Origin: Crocodylus rhombifer
Taxonomy: Eukaryota; Chordata; Crocodylia; Crocodylidae
Length of the DNA: 64,000 bases
NCBI GenBank assembly: GCA_038503035.1
Contig: JAVSML010020440.1
Span: forward strand, 239,441 to 303,440
Reading direction: 5' to 3'
A program made the position numbers and the translations under genes. Position 1 is the first letter of the stretch. Each line of letters opens with the position of its first letter. Shown here piece after piece: positions 10,469 through 21,468 of the stretch. The notes beneath the pieces were generated by a model. That model did not search any database and was not told the DNA's origin. It saw only the letters and a list, made by a program, of their open reading frames with translations.

Positions 10469-12035
10469 AGCACACAGTTCACCTTGAGCAGGCTGGAAGC
10501 ATTGTGGTACAGCACCTAGAGCGCCGCAATGAATAGAGGCCCAAAGCCAAAAGCCTCGAGGGTGCCAAGCAGGTACTGGTGGTCAACACGATCAAAGTCC
10601 TTCTCCTGGTCCAGGGAGACCAAGTCAACGTTCAGGCCAAAAAGCTCCACAACTGTGAGCAGGTCATGCAGCAGAAACAGGTTGTCCTGGATGGTCCTGC
10701 CTGGGACACAGTAGCTCTGCTTGGACCCAATGACAGAGGCCATTATGGTGTGGAGATGGTTTACCAGCACCTTCGCCAGGATCTTATAGTCAGCACACAG
10801 AAGGGAGAAGGGCCACCAGTTCTTAAGGCAGCTGAGGTCCCCCTTCTTGGGCAGCAAGATGAGCAATGCCCAGCAGCAGCTGGTCAGGAGGGTCCCGTCA
10901 GTGAGGTTCTTGTGAAGACACAGAGCAGGCTGGGCCCAAGAAGGGGCCAGAAGGCTTTGTAAAATTCCACGGGCAGTCTATCAAGGCCCAGGGCCCTGCC
11001 CAGGGCAAGCCCCCGCACAGCAGCCTCGAGCTGTGCCAGGGAGAGTTCATGCTCCAGGGCCTTGACCTGTGAAGTGCCGAGGCATGGCAGGTCCTTATGC
11101 AGCTGCTGGGCGGCCTCCAGACAAATGGGGTCAGCCGCAAACAAGTCTTGATAGAAGGCAACAGCATGCTCCCACACTTCACCTGGGTCCATAAGCAGCT
11201 GTCCCTCTGGGGTCTTGAGATGTTCCAGTGTCTTTGCCACAGCCCACCGCCTCTCCAGGTTGAAGAAGAAGCCAGTCGGGGAGTCGGCCTCTGCCAGCTC
11301 CTGGGAACGGGCACATACCCACTCACCATGGACCACGCTCTCCACTAGCTCCTGAAGGCATTTCTTGTGGGACTGGAGGCTCTCGAGGAGTGCTGCATTA
11401 TTGCCCACATGGAGCAGGGCTGCCTCAAGCTCTGCCACATCCTCCTCCAGCTCCTGGGTGCGGCAGCGGATCTCGCTTGCCACCAGCTGGGAACACTGCC
11501 GGCAGAATGCCCGAATCTGGATCTTCCCCACGTCCCACCACAACTGCCAGGAAGAGTAGTCTGCTTGTGCAGCCTCCCAGCTCCTGCAGAGGTGGGCAAA
11601 GCAGTCCCTGAAGTGGGTGTCCTGCAGCAGGCTGATGTTGAGGCACCAGTAAGGGGCCCGTGTGTGTGCTCTGCCAAGCAGGCTCAGTTTCCAGCAGACC
11701 AGGGCATGGTCCAAGAGGCCCAATGGGATGATGCAGCTGCTGTGCAGTAACGGCAGATGATGCTGGGCAATGTAGAGGTGGTCGAGGCGGGCCATGGCAA
11801 TCCCACTGGCACTTATCTTTGTCCAGGTGTATTGGCGCACTTCAGCATGAAGGACCTGCCAGGCATCAACGAGATCCGCCGCCTCCAGCACAGTCCGCAG
11901 CTTGCAAGCTGAAGGCAGGTGTGGCTCCGGCCCCATCTGGTCTAGCAGCGCGTCGACAGTGCAGTTGAAAGCTCCTCCAACAAGGAGCAGGTCATCGTTC
12001 TCAGTGGCATCACACAGGAGATCGCCCAGGTCTCT
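10450..12035 (-). mobile_element. Tx1-clade LINE, 5' part (endonuclease end to early RT)
   Basis: Upstream half of the element interrupted by the CR1. Two frames, 10884-12095 and 10516-10866, carry DLLLVGGAFNCT (endonuclease; the GDFN aspartate is alanine here), MARLDHLYIA and LDHALVCW (the SDH-like motif), then the linker and VKGLALG..LGLDRLPVEFYKAFW-like entry to the RT. The RT continues with PLCADYKILAK-type sequence, SYCVPGRTIQDNLFL and VSLDQEKDFDRVDHQYL, all hallmarks of Tx1-clade RT. The copy starts in mid-endonuclease, directly at a (GAAA)n tract, so it is 5'-truncated there. Confidence 0.85.
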
Positions 12036-12062
12036 AAGAAAGAAAGAAAGAAAGAAAGAAAG
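12036..12062. repeat. (GAAA)n microsatellite at 5' edge of Tx1-like LINE
   Basis: Six to seven clean GAAA units, (CTTT)n on the minus strand, abutting the truncated 5' edge of the Tx1-like element. The same motif occurs at the element's 3' edge (5851-5874). Confidence 0.95.
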
Positions 12063-13182
12063 GCTACCAGTGACCTGGATCATGTTAACCTTCACCTAAT
12101 CCTGGGCACCCTACAGAAGTGCTGGAAAGTATTAGAGAGCTTGTTCTATCTCTCCAAATCCCTATTTATGTGCCTTGCTAGTGAAATGATTGGCCATTTT
12201 CTCTTCTAAATCAGTAGCTTGTGGACATTCTGACTCGTCCTAACTAAGCTAGGAAAATGATCTTGAGAGAGCTTAGACACATGTCATTTTCATAGCATCA
12301 GCATCACTCCAGTCATTTATTTTTATTAGGTTCTTGCCTTGAAAGCTGGCACTTAGGCAAACTAAATAGCACAGTATCATTTTGACTCCACACATTTCCC
12401 CTTCACCTGTGACCTGTCTCCATAACGTGATTCATTAAATAATACTAATCCTAAAATCAAATTGAAATCTAGCATTCTGCCTCCTAATCCTCCCAAACTC
12501 ATTAACTATGTAGATGTCTAGTGCAGAGGAAGGTTTGTCAAGAGAAACACGTGTCAATATCTCACTTCAGTGAATTGCTATGAATGACAAGGATACTTGT
12601 ATACTCTGTGACTAATGCATATTCTGTCTGGTTTTGAGTGTTTAATAGACAGGAAGGTTTTTCATTTCTCTTGGACAAATTCCTCTTGTAATGATATGTA
12701 CCAAGTTAGAAGATAGAAAGTTGAGACGCAGAGAATCATACAGTGATAATGTACGGTTGTCTGAAACAACTACCTAGAAACGATGTAAGAATTCTCTCTT
12801 ATATAATTTCCTTTCCTTAGCAATAAATTCCCTTGCTATGAAAGATCATTAAACATATAGAGTTTACAAACAAGCATTCAACTCAGCTTGTATAACAATC
12901 AATACAACATTGTTCCCCAAAGTAGCCTTTGTGCCAAATGCATTGCCAAAATATAAACTCATATTGCTTGAATCATTCCTCCCCAAGGGCTATTAGCAAT
13001 CTGAAGTGGAGGAAACAGCAAGTCAGTTCAGATAAAATTGGCTATTCATTACTAAAGCTTTAATGAAAGATTAAAAGACTGTTCCTGTGGGTAAAACCAG
13101 GATGAAGTTTTTGATCTGTCTCAGGGTAAATTAGATTATATTTGAATGGTGTTTGTCATTTCACTATCATAACACTCATATA
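12063..13182. other. No recognised feature
   Basis: AT-rich sequence without open frames of note or repeat ends that I recognise. Confidence 0.5.
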
Positions 13183-13483
13183 TTTTTAATCAGTGCCATA
13201 GCAAATGAAGCGGGGGAGGGGTTGAGTGAGGCAACTGCCCTAGACACCAAAGCGAAGGGGCACCAACAGGCACTGCCCAGCCAGGGCGGGGCATGGGACG
13301 AAGCCGCAAGCAGCTCATGGGGGAGCAGGGGAGGCACAGGGATATGGGAAGGGTGGCTCCCAACACTGTGTGTACTCCCGGGCAAGCATGGGGGGGGGTG
13401 CCCCCCCGTGGATCTGTGCGCAGGGTGCCACTTCAGGCTTTGCCCTGGGCACCAAACTTAGTTGGTATGGCACTGTTTTTAAT
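13183..13483. mobile_element. Non-autonomous hAT element with perfect 8-bp TSD
   Basis: The element is 13191-13475 (285 bp). It starts cagtgccatagc and ends gttggtatggcactg, inverted repeats of about 12 bp, and is flanked on both sides by the identical octamer tttttaat (13183-13190 and 13476-13483). The interior is GC-rich, with a ggggggggg run and no coding potential. It is the best-preserved member of the family also seen at 3171-3455 and as solo ends at 2954 and 56383. Confidence 0.93.
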
Positions 13484-14424
13484 TAACTTTCCTGTTCAGT
13501 ACAATTAGTACTTTTTATCTCTGTGATTTCTCTCAATATCTCTGTTTCAGGTACTTCTACAAAGCTCATTGTGGGGGAGGCCATTAAATAATGTGTGGCA
13601 TTTACTTTTCACTTCCTACTCAGTGTTTTCCCTCTGACAGATTGTTCATCCTCTCAACAGTTCCCCTGATGGGAGACTGCATGAAGGAGATAATCCATTC
13701 CAGGTTCTGTACTCACACAAGCATGTTTCTAGCAAAGCTGCTAGATGCTTCTTACCTTTCCCAAGAGCTACTGCATAAGCATTTCTTGTAGAATCAATGG
13801 AATATTAATCATTTTTAAAGCTGGTCAGAAATTTTCTGCCAAAAAATGCTGATTTGTTGAACCCAAAACTTTTTGAGAGAGAGAGAGAGTCAGAGTCAAA
13901 CACTCTCTTGACTTCAAAAAATGCTGGAAAAATGTTTTGAAATTCTCCATTTCAAAGCTTTTGAATTGAAAAGTTTCAGCTGTTGCAGTTCAAAACAACT
14001 TGATCTACAATTTTATTGGAATTGGACTTGCTGGATAAGCTACCTACAGCAGGTCTGGTGCTAAATTGTAGCGAACAGTCACAAAAGGCATCAGACACTG
14101 CAGCATTCGTCCTTGCAAAATCTAACTTTCAGGTGTTCTGCTGCCTATTGCAATTTTCAGCCTGGGATCCACTAAGCACATTCACAGGATTCTAAATGCT
14201 CAGTAGACTAATTCTACTGCACATTACTGCATCACAGCAAAAGCTCACCACTAAGAATGGAGAGGGTCAGACCCTAAGCACAACTCTCTTAAAGGTACAG
14301 AATCAATACAGGCTCAAGGGAGGCTATTTCTGCTTAGGATTCTCAGATGTGAATCCTGCACCAGACTTAGGAACCTCAAGTTTGTAAGCTGCCAAACAGA
14401 CAGACAGTAAAGCCTATCCCAATA
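13484..14424. other. No gene; short (GA)n and a TIR-element fragment
   Basis: A (GA)n tract at about 13876-13890. At 14203-14235 the sequence agtagactaattctactgca matches the interior of the TIR element at 30604-30851, so a decayed fragment of that family is probably present. Confidence 0.45.
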
Positions 14425-14560
14425 GGTCAGAGGTGAGGACACTCTGAAGAAAGAGACCTACTTTCAAATCCCTTCTTTGCCAAATTTGGAGCAAGGAGTT
14501 CAAATCGTGTCTTAGCATGCTCAAATGCAAAGAGCTAATTATGTAGTTGTTGGCGAAGGG
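14425..14560 (+). repeat. tRNA-like dyad repeat
   Basis: An A-box-like taggtcagaggtgagg is followed at tRNA-like spacing by a B-box-like tttcaaatccc. After a short spacer, an inverted version of the B-box arm follows (gagttcaaatcgtgtctt). This matches the layout of a reptilian interspersed repeat made of head-to-head tRNA-like modules. It lacks an acceptor stem and a recognisable anticodon arm, so it is not a tRNA gene. The family identification is from memory of its shape and has not been searched. Confidence 0.5.
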
Positions 14561-14694
14561 ACTTGACAGATGCAACCAGTAAGCCACCCACCTGCTGCAG
14601 AGTCAAATCGCCTGTTCTTTCATTTCTCTCTCCTCCCCACTTCCTCTACCCTATGAGTCTTTTATTAGCTCTTCAAAACAGAAGAGGCTGTGAA

Positions 14695-14850
14695 TGAGTC
14701 ATTCCAGAATATCCAACAGTCTGGTCCTGTGATCCATGGAGACCTGGTTTCATCTCCCTGGTCCAAAAGGACCAGAGGAAGAAACTGCATACAGGTCTCT
14801 CACTTTCCAAGTGAGCACCCTCACCTTTGGGCTACACAGACACCTTTGCA
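14695..14850. repeat. tRNA-like dyad repeat, second copy
   Basis: The left arm gagacctggtttcatctccc and the right arm, read on the minus strand as gagacctgtatgcagtttct, form an inverted repeat around ccctggtccaaaaggaccag. On the minus strand tagcccaaaggtgaggg resembles a pol III A box. The layout and words match the copy at 14425-14560, about 200 bp away. Confidence 0.5.
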
Positions 14851-15384
14851 ACCACAGGCCTGCAAATTAGCCAAAGACTTGGTTTTCTTTTGTGAGAGAT
14901 CTAATCACTCAATTCTGATAAAGCCAGTGGGGCCAAACCCATAGTTATGGAAAGCAAAGGAATGCCCACTTAGAGGATTGTGCTACACTTAGGTCTAATA
15001 TAAGGCTCTAATATCAGGACTTTGATACTTCTTCACCAACCCACAGGCAGAAATTGAAATGACATAAGGTCTCTAAACACCTACAAATGTAGGCAACAGC
15101 TGAGGAGGACTGTAGGCTCCCAAAAGCCCTCAAATGTTGGATTTAGAGGCAGAGGTTGAGGATTGTGAATTCCAAGTGATTGCCAGCATCACTACAGCTC
15201 TGAATAAGGCAGCTATCTATGGTAAAAAATAATGTTTATGACACAAACTGGTCATCAGTGTTTCCTGTCAACTAGTTTAGACGGTTCCATGCTTAGCCTG
15301 CTGGCTTATGTAAATCATGCTTTCAGGTGCATCTCTATCCCCAGTACAGGGAGTATAGGTATCGAACTAGGATGCTGCAAATAC
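14851..15384. other. No recognised feature
   Basis: No open frame or repeat boundary recognised. Confidence 0.5.
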
Positions 15385-15717
15385 CACTAGGCCAGGGGTG
15401 GGCAAAATATGGCCCATGGGCTGGATCCAGCCCATAAGGCCATTCTATCTGGCCCATGGGGCCCCTAAAAAATTTAGAAAATTAATATTCATTTGCCCTT
15501 TGTTCCTGTCAAAAATGACAGGAACCAAAGGCAGTAGGACCCAGGGGAAGCCTGACAGGCTTCCACAACAGTAGGGCCCACACCCTCCCCACAGCTGGAA
15601 GCCCCAGCTGGGGCTTCTGGCCTGGGACCATGTGGCTGCCCCGGCCGGAACCACAGGTAAGGGGAAAGGAAGGGGGAGGGCAGGGGAGGACCCTGGGCAG
15701 GAAAGGAGCCCGGGCAG

Positions 15718-16580
15718 AAGTGGCCCAGGGGGAAAAGCAGCCCCCTGCCCACCCTGTGGCCGGCACCCCGCACTGCAGCCGCTCACAGCCCCTGTGGAGC
15801 GGCCTGTGCCTTCTCTGGACAGCTCCACGTGGCCTGTGAGTAGCTGCAGCAGGGAGTGCCGGCCATGGGGCAGGGGAGGGGCCACTTTTCCCTGTGCTCA
15901 ACTTTTCCCCAGGCTCCTTCCCAGTGCGAAGGAAAGTGGCCCCTCGCTCGCCCCATGGCCAGTGCCCTGCACTGCAAGCACTTGCAGCCCATGCGGGACT
16001 GTCTGGAACAGGCACAGGCAGCCCCAGGCAGGCTGCGAGCAGCTGCACTGTGGGGCACCGGGCATGGAGCAGGTAAGGGGCTGGTTTTCCCTCCACGCGC
16101 TCAGAACCAGCTTGTGACCCTGCCCCACTGCCAGCCTGGGCCCCGTACCAGCTCCAGGCTCACCAGTCAGGGCTGCGCATGGCAACAGCAGCTGTGGGTC
16201 CCCCACTTGCCATGCCAGGCAGTGTTTGCTACTGCCACCTGTGGGCTGCCCAGTGCATGGGCTCTGGGCAGGCAGCAGCAGCCAACACTACCCAGCACGG
16301 CAAGCAGGGGACCGCAGCAGCTGCTGCTGATGGGCAAACCCAGAGCCGGCTTGGAGCCCAGGCTGGCAGCAGGGCCAGGTTACAAGCTAGTACTGAACAT
16401 GGGGAAAAGTGGTCCCTTGCTCACCCCGTGGCCAGTGCCGCACATTGTAGTCACTTGCAACCTGTGTGGGGCTGCCTGTGCCTGCTCCAGACAACCCCAT
16501 GTGTGCTGCAAGCACCTGCAGCAGGGAGCGCTGGCCATGGGGCAGGTGAGGAGCTGCTTTTCCCTGCACTCAGCACTAGC
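15718..16580. repeat. Imperfect GC-rich tandem units inside the hAT element
   Basis: Three related segments start with agtggcccct/agtggtccct-type sequence at about 15718, 15940 and 16407. Each continues through ccatggccagtgccctgcac, a cacttgcagccc-type word, a cctgtgcctgctccaga-type word, and ends with ggccatggggcaggtgaggg-like sequence and ttttccctg. Spacing is irregular (about 220 and 470 bp), so this looks like an expanded, diverged minisatellite. Confidence 0.55.
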
Positions 16581-16650
16581 TTCTTCCCTGCTGGCAAGCA
16601 GGGAGTTGGGGCTGTGCGCTGCCCCTCACCTGTACCGCAGGGGTGGGGGG

Positions 16651-17050
16651 NNNNNNNNNNNNNNNNNNNNNNNNNNNNNNNNNNNNNNNNNNNNNNNNNN
16701 NNNNNNNNNNNNNNNNNNNNNNNNNNNNNNNNNNNNNNNNNNNNNNNNNNNNNNNNNNNNNNNNNNNNNNNNNNNNNNNNNNNNNNNNNNNNNNNNNNNN
16801 NNNNNNNNNNNNNNNNNNNNNNNNNNNNNNNNNNNNNNNNNNNNNNNNNNNNNNNNNNNNNNNNNNNNNNNNNNNNNNNNNNNNNNNNNNNNNNNNNNNN
16901 NNNNNNNNNNNNNNNNNNNNNNNNNNNNNNNNNNNNNNNNNNNNNNNNNNNNNNNNNNNNNNNNNNNNNNNNNNNNNNNNNNNNNNNNNNNNNNNNNNNN
17001 NNNNNNNNNNNNNNNNNNNNNNNNNNNNNNNNNNNNNNNNNNNNNNNNNN
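16651..17050. other. Assembly gap (400 N)
   Basis: Exactly 400 undetermined bases, flanked by G-runs on both sides. It lies within the GC-rich tandem-repeat interior of the hAT element, a context where short-read assembly commonly fails. Frames crossing it are meaningless. Confidence 0.99.
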
Positions 17051-17837
17051 GGGGGGCACTGGGAGTGAGTGGGGAGGAAGACAGCAGGAGCACAGGGCCA
17101 GCACCGGTGCCCTGGGGCCAGTGCCAGCGGGGCTCAGAGCAGCGTGGCAGGAGCACAGGGTCCCAGCCAGTGGGAGCTGTATGGAGCCAGGCTAGCTCCC
17201 CCCTCTCCCCACTGGTACAACCCAGCCTAGCTCCACAGACCCCTGCCAGCCTGTGCCCCACTCTGGGCCCCACCAGTGCTGGTCCTGGGACATTGGTCCC
17301 AAGACATTGGGACATTGGTCCCAAGGTGGTGACCAGGGTGCAGGACATCTGTCAAGGTGTGGGGCTACCCATGCAGCCCTCGACAGCCTGCCAAAACTGG
17401 GTAAGCAACCCTCCACCCAAAATAATTGCCTGCCCCTGTGCTAGGCATTTAGGTGCTTAAAAGTTGGACACTGCATTGCTCAGCACATAATTCCCTTTCA
17501 TGAGTCTAGCCTCTAATCCCTAAATCATTTTACAGATCCAGGCACTCATGTGTTCTACTCACTGGGTCTACATGTGCAAATGCTCTGGGGTAATTTATTC
17601 TAAAGTAAACCCACCCAGGACAGGCATCTACACACACACAGATATGAGAGCAGATTTGCTGCTCATGGCAGCAGTCTGCTCCCACCCATACTGGCCCTGA
17701 ACCAGCCCCCTGCAACAGGCAGGGGAAGCTCTAGGATGCTACAAGGAGCCAGAGCAGGGCAGGAGCAGCCCTAGACTGAACTGTTGAGCAAATATGCTCC
17801 TGATAGGTGTACATTCAGATGCATGTGGGGGCGCAGT

Positions 17838-17881
17838 TTAATGCACCTGAATTTTCTGCACAGAAAATTCAGGTGCATTAA
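17838..17881. repeat. Perfect 21-bp-arm palindrome
   Basis: The left arm 17838-17858 and right arm 17861-17881 are exact reverse complements separated by two bases. The arm begins ttaatgcacctgaattttct. The word aggtgcattaat also occurs near 31944 and 37662, where it borders other TIR-element remains, so this is probably a collapsed pair of transposon ends. Confidence 0.9.
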
Positions 17882-18665
17882 TTGCATTTGTAAATGTGCC
17901 AATGGACAGATGAACACAGAAGTAACAGTATTTTTCCATACCGGTGCTTTAACAAAGCAGTGCAGTAAACAACATGCTAACTATATCAGAAATCCTTTTC
18001 GTCCCCCAAATTCAACCTAGTACTGTTTATTTTTGTGCAACAATAAAAACAGATGTTTTCTAGCATTTTTACTTCTCCAGATGTACCTTTTAAATTGTTG
18101 TCAACTGTTCAGAGGCACTGCTGATTTTTTGGAGAGCTGAGATGGCTGTGGGAAGTTAACTACTTGGCACTGGAAGTTTGGGTGCACAGTCCATATTTTG
18201 TAATGGATACTCCATGATTAAGGATTCACTTAGGACTCTTTCAGAGGGTCCCAATGTGGCTTAAGCCTCCAGTACAAAGTATATAACTCTTAGCAAACTG
18301 GGCTTTCAAGTGAGTGCACTGTATATTAATAGACACAGATCATAGCTGCCAAAACACACAAATTCTCTGCATGATCACTTGGATTCCCAGTCTCTCTTGT
18401 TGGGGAGGAAATGTAATGATCACATGGAGAATTAACATGAGAGACCACTGTTAAAAACAAATAAAGGAGAACCATATTTCCCAAAAGGAAACAGAAAAAA
18501 ACATCCTCCATCTGATTTCTATGGAACCTAAACTATAATATAGTTATAGTTACTTTAACATATAAATTTCCATGTGTTCTTTATACAATGTAATAAGGAA
18601 ATCTTCCTATCCAATTTGTTTGTGATAAATAGAAACAGAGGCACCAGACAGCCTGATTTCATTTC
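17882..18665. other. No recognised feature
   Basis: AT-rich spacer. No repeat boundary or coding signal recognised. Confidence 0.5.
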
Positions 18666-19685
18666 TCTGTCTTAGGGTGCATACAGGCATTCCAATAAAC
18701 TGGGGAAATTTAGCAGTTTTATTTAAGCTGTTAGAAACCCTACCAGTTGAAAACTGTATAAGCATTCAAAGGGCTGGCTGTGTGCTCTGCAAACAGCCTG
18801 CACTGCTAACAGCAGTAGGGCAGAGGGCCCGAGTAAACACATCCCAGTATGCTTTGCAGGATTCCCTTTCTGCCTGGAGAGAGATGACAGCATGCCAGGG
18901 CATAGGTGAGGGCTGATTAGCTAGTGGCCCCAGGGACCCACATGTCCCCACTCTCTCCACAAAACTCCCTTTCTCCCTCACCATTGTTAGGAAGGTCTGC
19001 TATCTTGTCCAGCTTGTCAATTTCTCCTCCAGCAGTCTAATGAATCCTTACCCCTGTGGCACCAACTGTCTTATCCAGCACAAACTGGATGAAAAATCAT
19101 CACTCTTCAGCTCTCCAGGCCTCCAGTTAGGGTCATTCATTCCCAGTAGGAGCTGTGCTGTTTAGACATGGAGGGGAAGGATCTGGCAGATCCACCTCCT
19201 ACTTAATTGGACCCAGATCCACCAAACCCCACTCTGTTACAATACCCAAACTACATGGATTCCCCCCACACACACACTAGGAACAGAGACCTCAGACCCT
19301 TCCCCTACTCCCACAATGGGCTTTCAGGTAGGGCCCATGGGAGAAGGAAGTCTGGGGGGCGGGAGAAGGAATGGAGGGGCCAGGTCAGGCCAGACCATGG
19401 CTTTGTGGAGATTGGGCATCAGGGGACTCCAGGACTGGCAGAGGGCCATGGGTCAAGAGGATCCAGGAACAGGGGTGCTGAGTCAGACCAGACAATGTCT
19501 TTGGAGGGGGAGACAACAGTCTCTGAGAACAGCAGGGGAAGTCTGGTCAGTGCCTGTGTGGGATACATCAGGGGACTCCAGGAATGGCAAAGGCAGGTGT
19601 TAGCTGGGGATCTCATGCTTGTCGATAACATTCCCTCACCTGCTGAGGGTGGTAGGACTGATAACTGCACAGGGCTGAAACTGTT

Positions 19686-19820
19686 CACCGAGATGTCTTG
19701 CAGCAGCTGGCATACCTCACATACTGCCACCCCAGCTGTGCAGAGAGCCACGCTGAACTGGTTCTTGATGAAGTGGAGACTGGTGGGGGTTTCTTTCCCT
19801 GCTAGAGTCCAGCTCTTAGA
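19686..19820 (-). pseudogene. Transposase-like fragment (Harbinger type?)
   Basis: Within a 215-codon frame (19419-20066, minus), residues 83-127 contain KSWTLAGKETPTSLHF then IKNQFSVALCTAGVAVCEVC. By family pattern this resembles the helix-turn-helix region upstream of the DDE domain in PIF/Harbinger transposases (…KRVAI.L.KL.TP.S…NQFGV…STV…EVC…). The flanking residues of the frame do not fit and look frameshifted. I see no DDE catalytic residues that I could place with confidence. The assignment rests on about 40 residues and is tentative. Confidence 0.35.
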
Positions 19821-21294
19821 AGGGGGAGGGATCTGGGAGGTGGACCCTGGCTCCCCCCTGCCACCTCCCCACCTCTGCCCTTGCCTACGGCCCACTAAAT
19901 GGTTAATCTGGCTCTGGGAGTGGGGAGGAGATCTTTGACTATGAACACTTTTTTTCCCCCTATTCCTGTTACCACATCTGTTGGAAGGCAGGGATGTGTG
20001 CCCAAAGTATGGACACCAGCATGGACCAGAGCTGAATGAATGTGTGAACACAACCACAGGTAGCAACAGTCAAGAGAAAGCATCACAGAGGCTTTGGTGG
20101 TAGCCTCAGAATCACGAGTACAGTCCATGGATGAATGGTAGGATGAAGTCTAGGAGTTGTATAGAAAGGATGAAGAGTGAGAGGCAGCAGCTCACTGGGA
20201 CATCATGGCCAGAACAAGAGAATTCCTGGACCTGGCCAGACAGTGCCATCAGGGTATCATGGACAGCCAGTGAATGGTGGGCATGTTTAGAGAGACGCTC
20301 CTTAGATGCATAACTCCAACCCCCATTTGGGAGGTGGTGAGGCTTCTAGGGGACCACTATGTGATATCCACTGTGCATGCCCCTATCCATGAACTGACCC
20401 TCATAGAGACCCTTATCCATGATCAATGCCCAATAGTGACCTCAGTGACAGCCACTGTGCCTGTGAGTGAGGGGTGCCCCTACTCTATCAGGCCAAAGAG
20501 AGCACCACTATGCTTTAGGGATGAAGGGGAGGGTGAGACAGAGTAGGTGCTGGAGGCAAGGGGGAAGAAGAGCCTATGATGGGTGATGGATTTTTGGTTG
20601 TTAGTGCTATTGCTTCAGTAGGAAGTTGGGGATTGGGCATTGTGTTCCTGCATTATTTTGGTTCTGCTTCAGTTACTAATAATACAATAAATGTTTTGAT
20701 GACATTAAAATGTATTTCATCCATGTCTGTCTGCTGTAATGGAAAGAGTTGTAGAGGCATGGGTTGGCGGGTGGGGGGAGGTAAGCCTGTGGGGTACAGA
20801 GATAAGCAGTAATCAGGGATGCTGTACAATGGCCATAATATTTCCTCTGAATGGATGAAGCTTCTCAGTGTTCCCTAGCCATTCCATCTAATGGGGGACC
20901 TTGTGGGGTGGGGGTATTTATTATTGTGACCAGAGAAAGACACAGGTTTGGTGGTGGTAAGCTGGCCCAGAATTTTGTTAATGTGGGGAGCAGTTGTTGG
21001 CTGGGTGCTGCACAGCACATGTAATATTTCCTGTGAGCACATGCAGCATCTCAGGGATGAGGAGTTCAGCTGGTGATTGGCAGTGGAAGGGAACAAAGCA
21101 AATTCAAAACCAGGCAGGCAGGCTTGACTATCTGCTAATTTCTAGTATTGAAAGACAGACGTGCCCATTAGCAGCTCATGCAAGCCCCTCACCTTACAAG
21201 CCAGCAAACCCCCTCCCCCCACCTTTCTATACTTTCCCTCTTACACACAGGGAACATGAAGTGAAGAATCAAACAAACAAAGCAAATAGAAACT

Positions 21295-21300
21295 TTTATT
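21295..21300 (-). terminator. Possible AATAAA polyadenylation signal
   Basis: TTTATT on the plus strand (AATAAA on minus), about 170 bp downstream of the end of the Myb/SANT-like frame at 21469. Position and strand fit a 3' end for that gene, but the hexamer is common in AT-rich DNA. Confidence 0.35.
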
Positions 21301-21468
21301 TACAAACCAAATATTAAGCATAATTAAACAAACCACAGAACAGCTTTTATAAGATAACTATGCATAATTACTATAACAAAGAAATTCCTTTTTATTACCA
21401 TAATGATGCGTGATTTGTGAAAAAAATCAGTCTAAGCAATAATCATTTCTAACCAAAAGACCTTGGCT

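Larger units (their letters stand above)
15385..17446. mobile_element. Large GC-rich hAT-type element (about 2.05 kb) with 8-bp TSD
   Basis: The left end at 15393 reads caggggtgggcaaaatatgg followed by cccatgggctggatcc, a common vertebrate hAT terminus. The right end at 17438 reads aataattgcctgcccctg, its imperfect inverse. Flanking octamers are cactaggc (15385-15392) and tgctaggc (17439-17446), six of eight identical. The GC-rich interior encodes no transposase I can see and contains three diverged tandem units and an assembly gap. Long open frames inside it are C/P/G/A-rich and occur in all phases, so they are composition artefacts. Confidence 0.72.

Noticed and set aside
14425..14500. tRNA gene
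   Set aside because: A- and B-box-like words exist, but no acceptor stem pairing or anticodon arm can be drawn; it fits an interspersed repeat better.
15856..17460. 534-codon plus-strand open frame
   Set aside because: It crosses the 400-N gap and consists of GC-rich tandem sequence that is open in several frames on both strands. Amino-acid composition reflects the repeat, with no domain.
20696..20701. Plus-strand AATAAA as the end of a plus-strand gene
   Set aside because: The plus-strand frames upstream (19207-19938, 20274-20546) show no domain, whereas the minus strand does, so the hexamer is probably chance.
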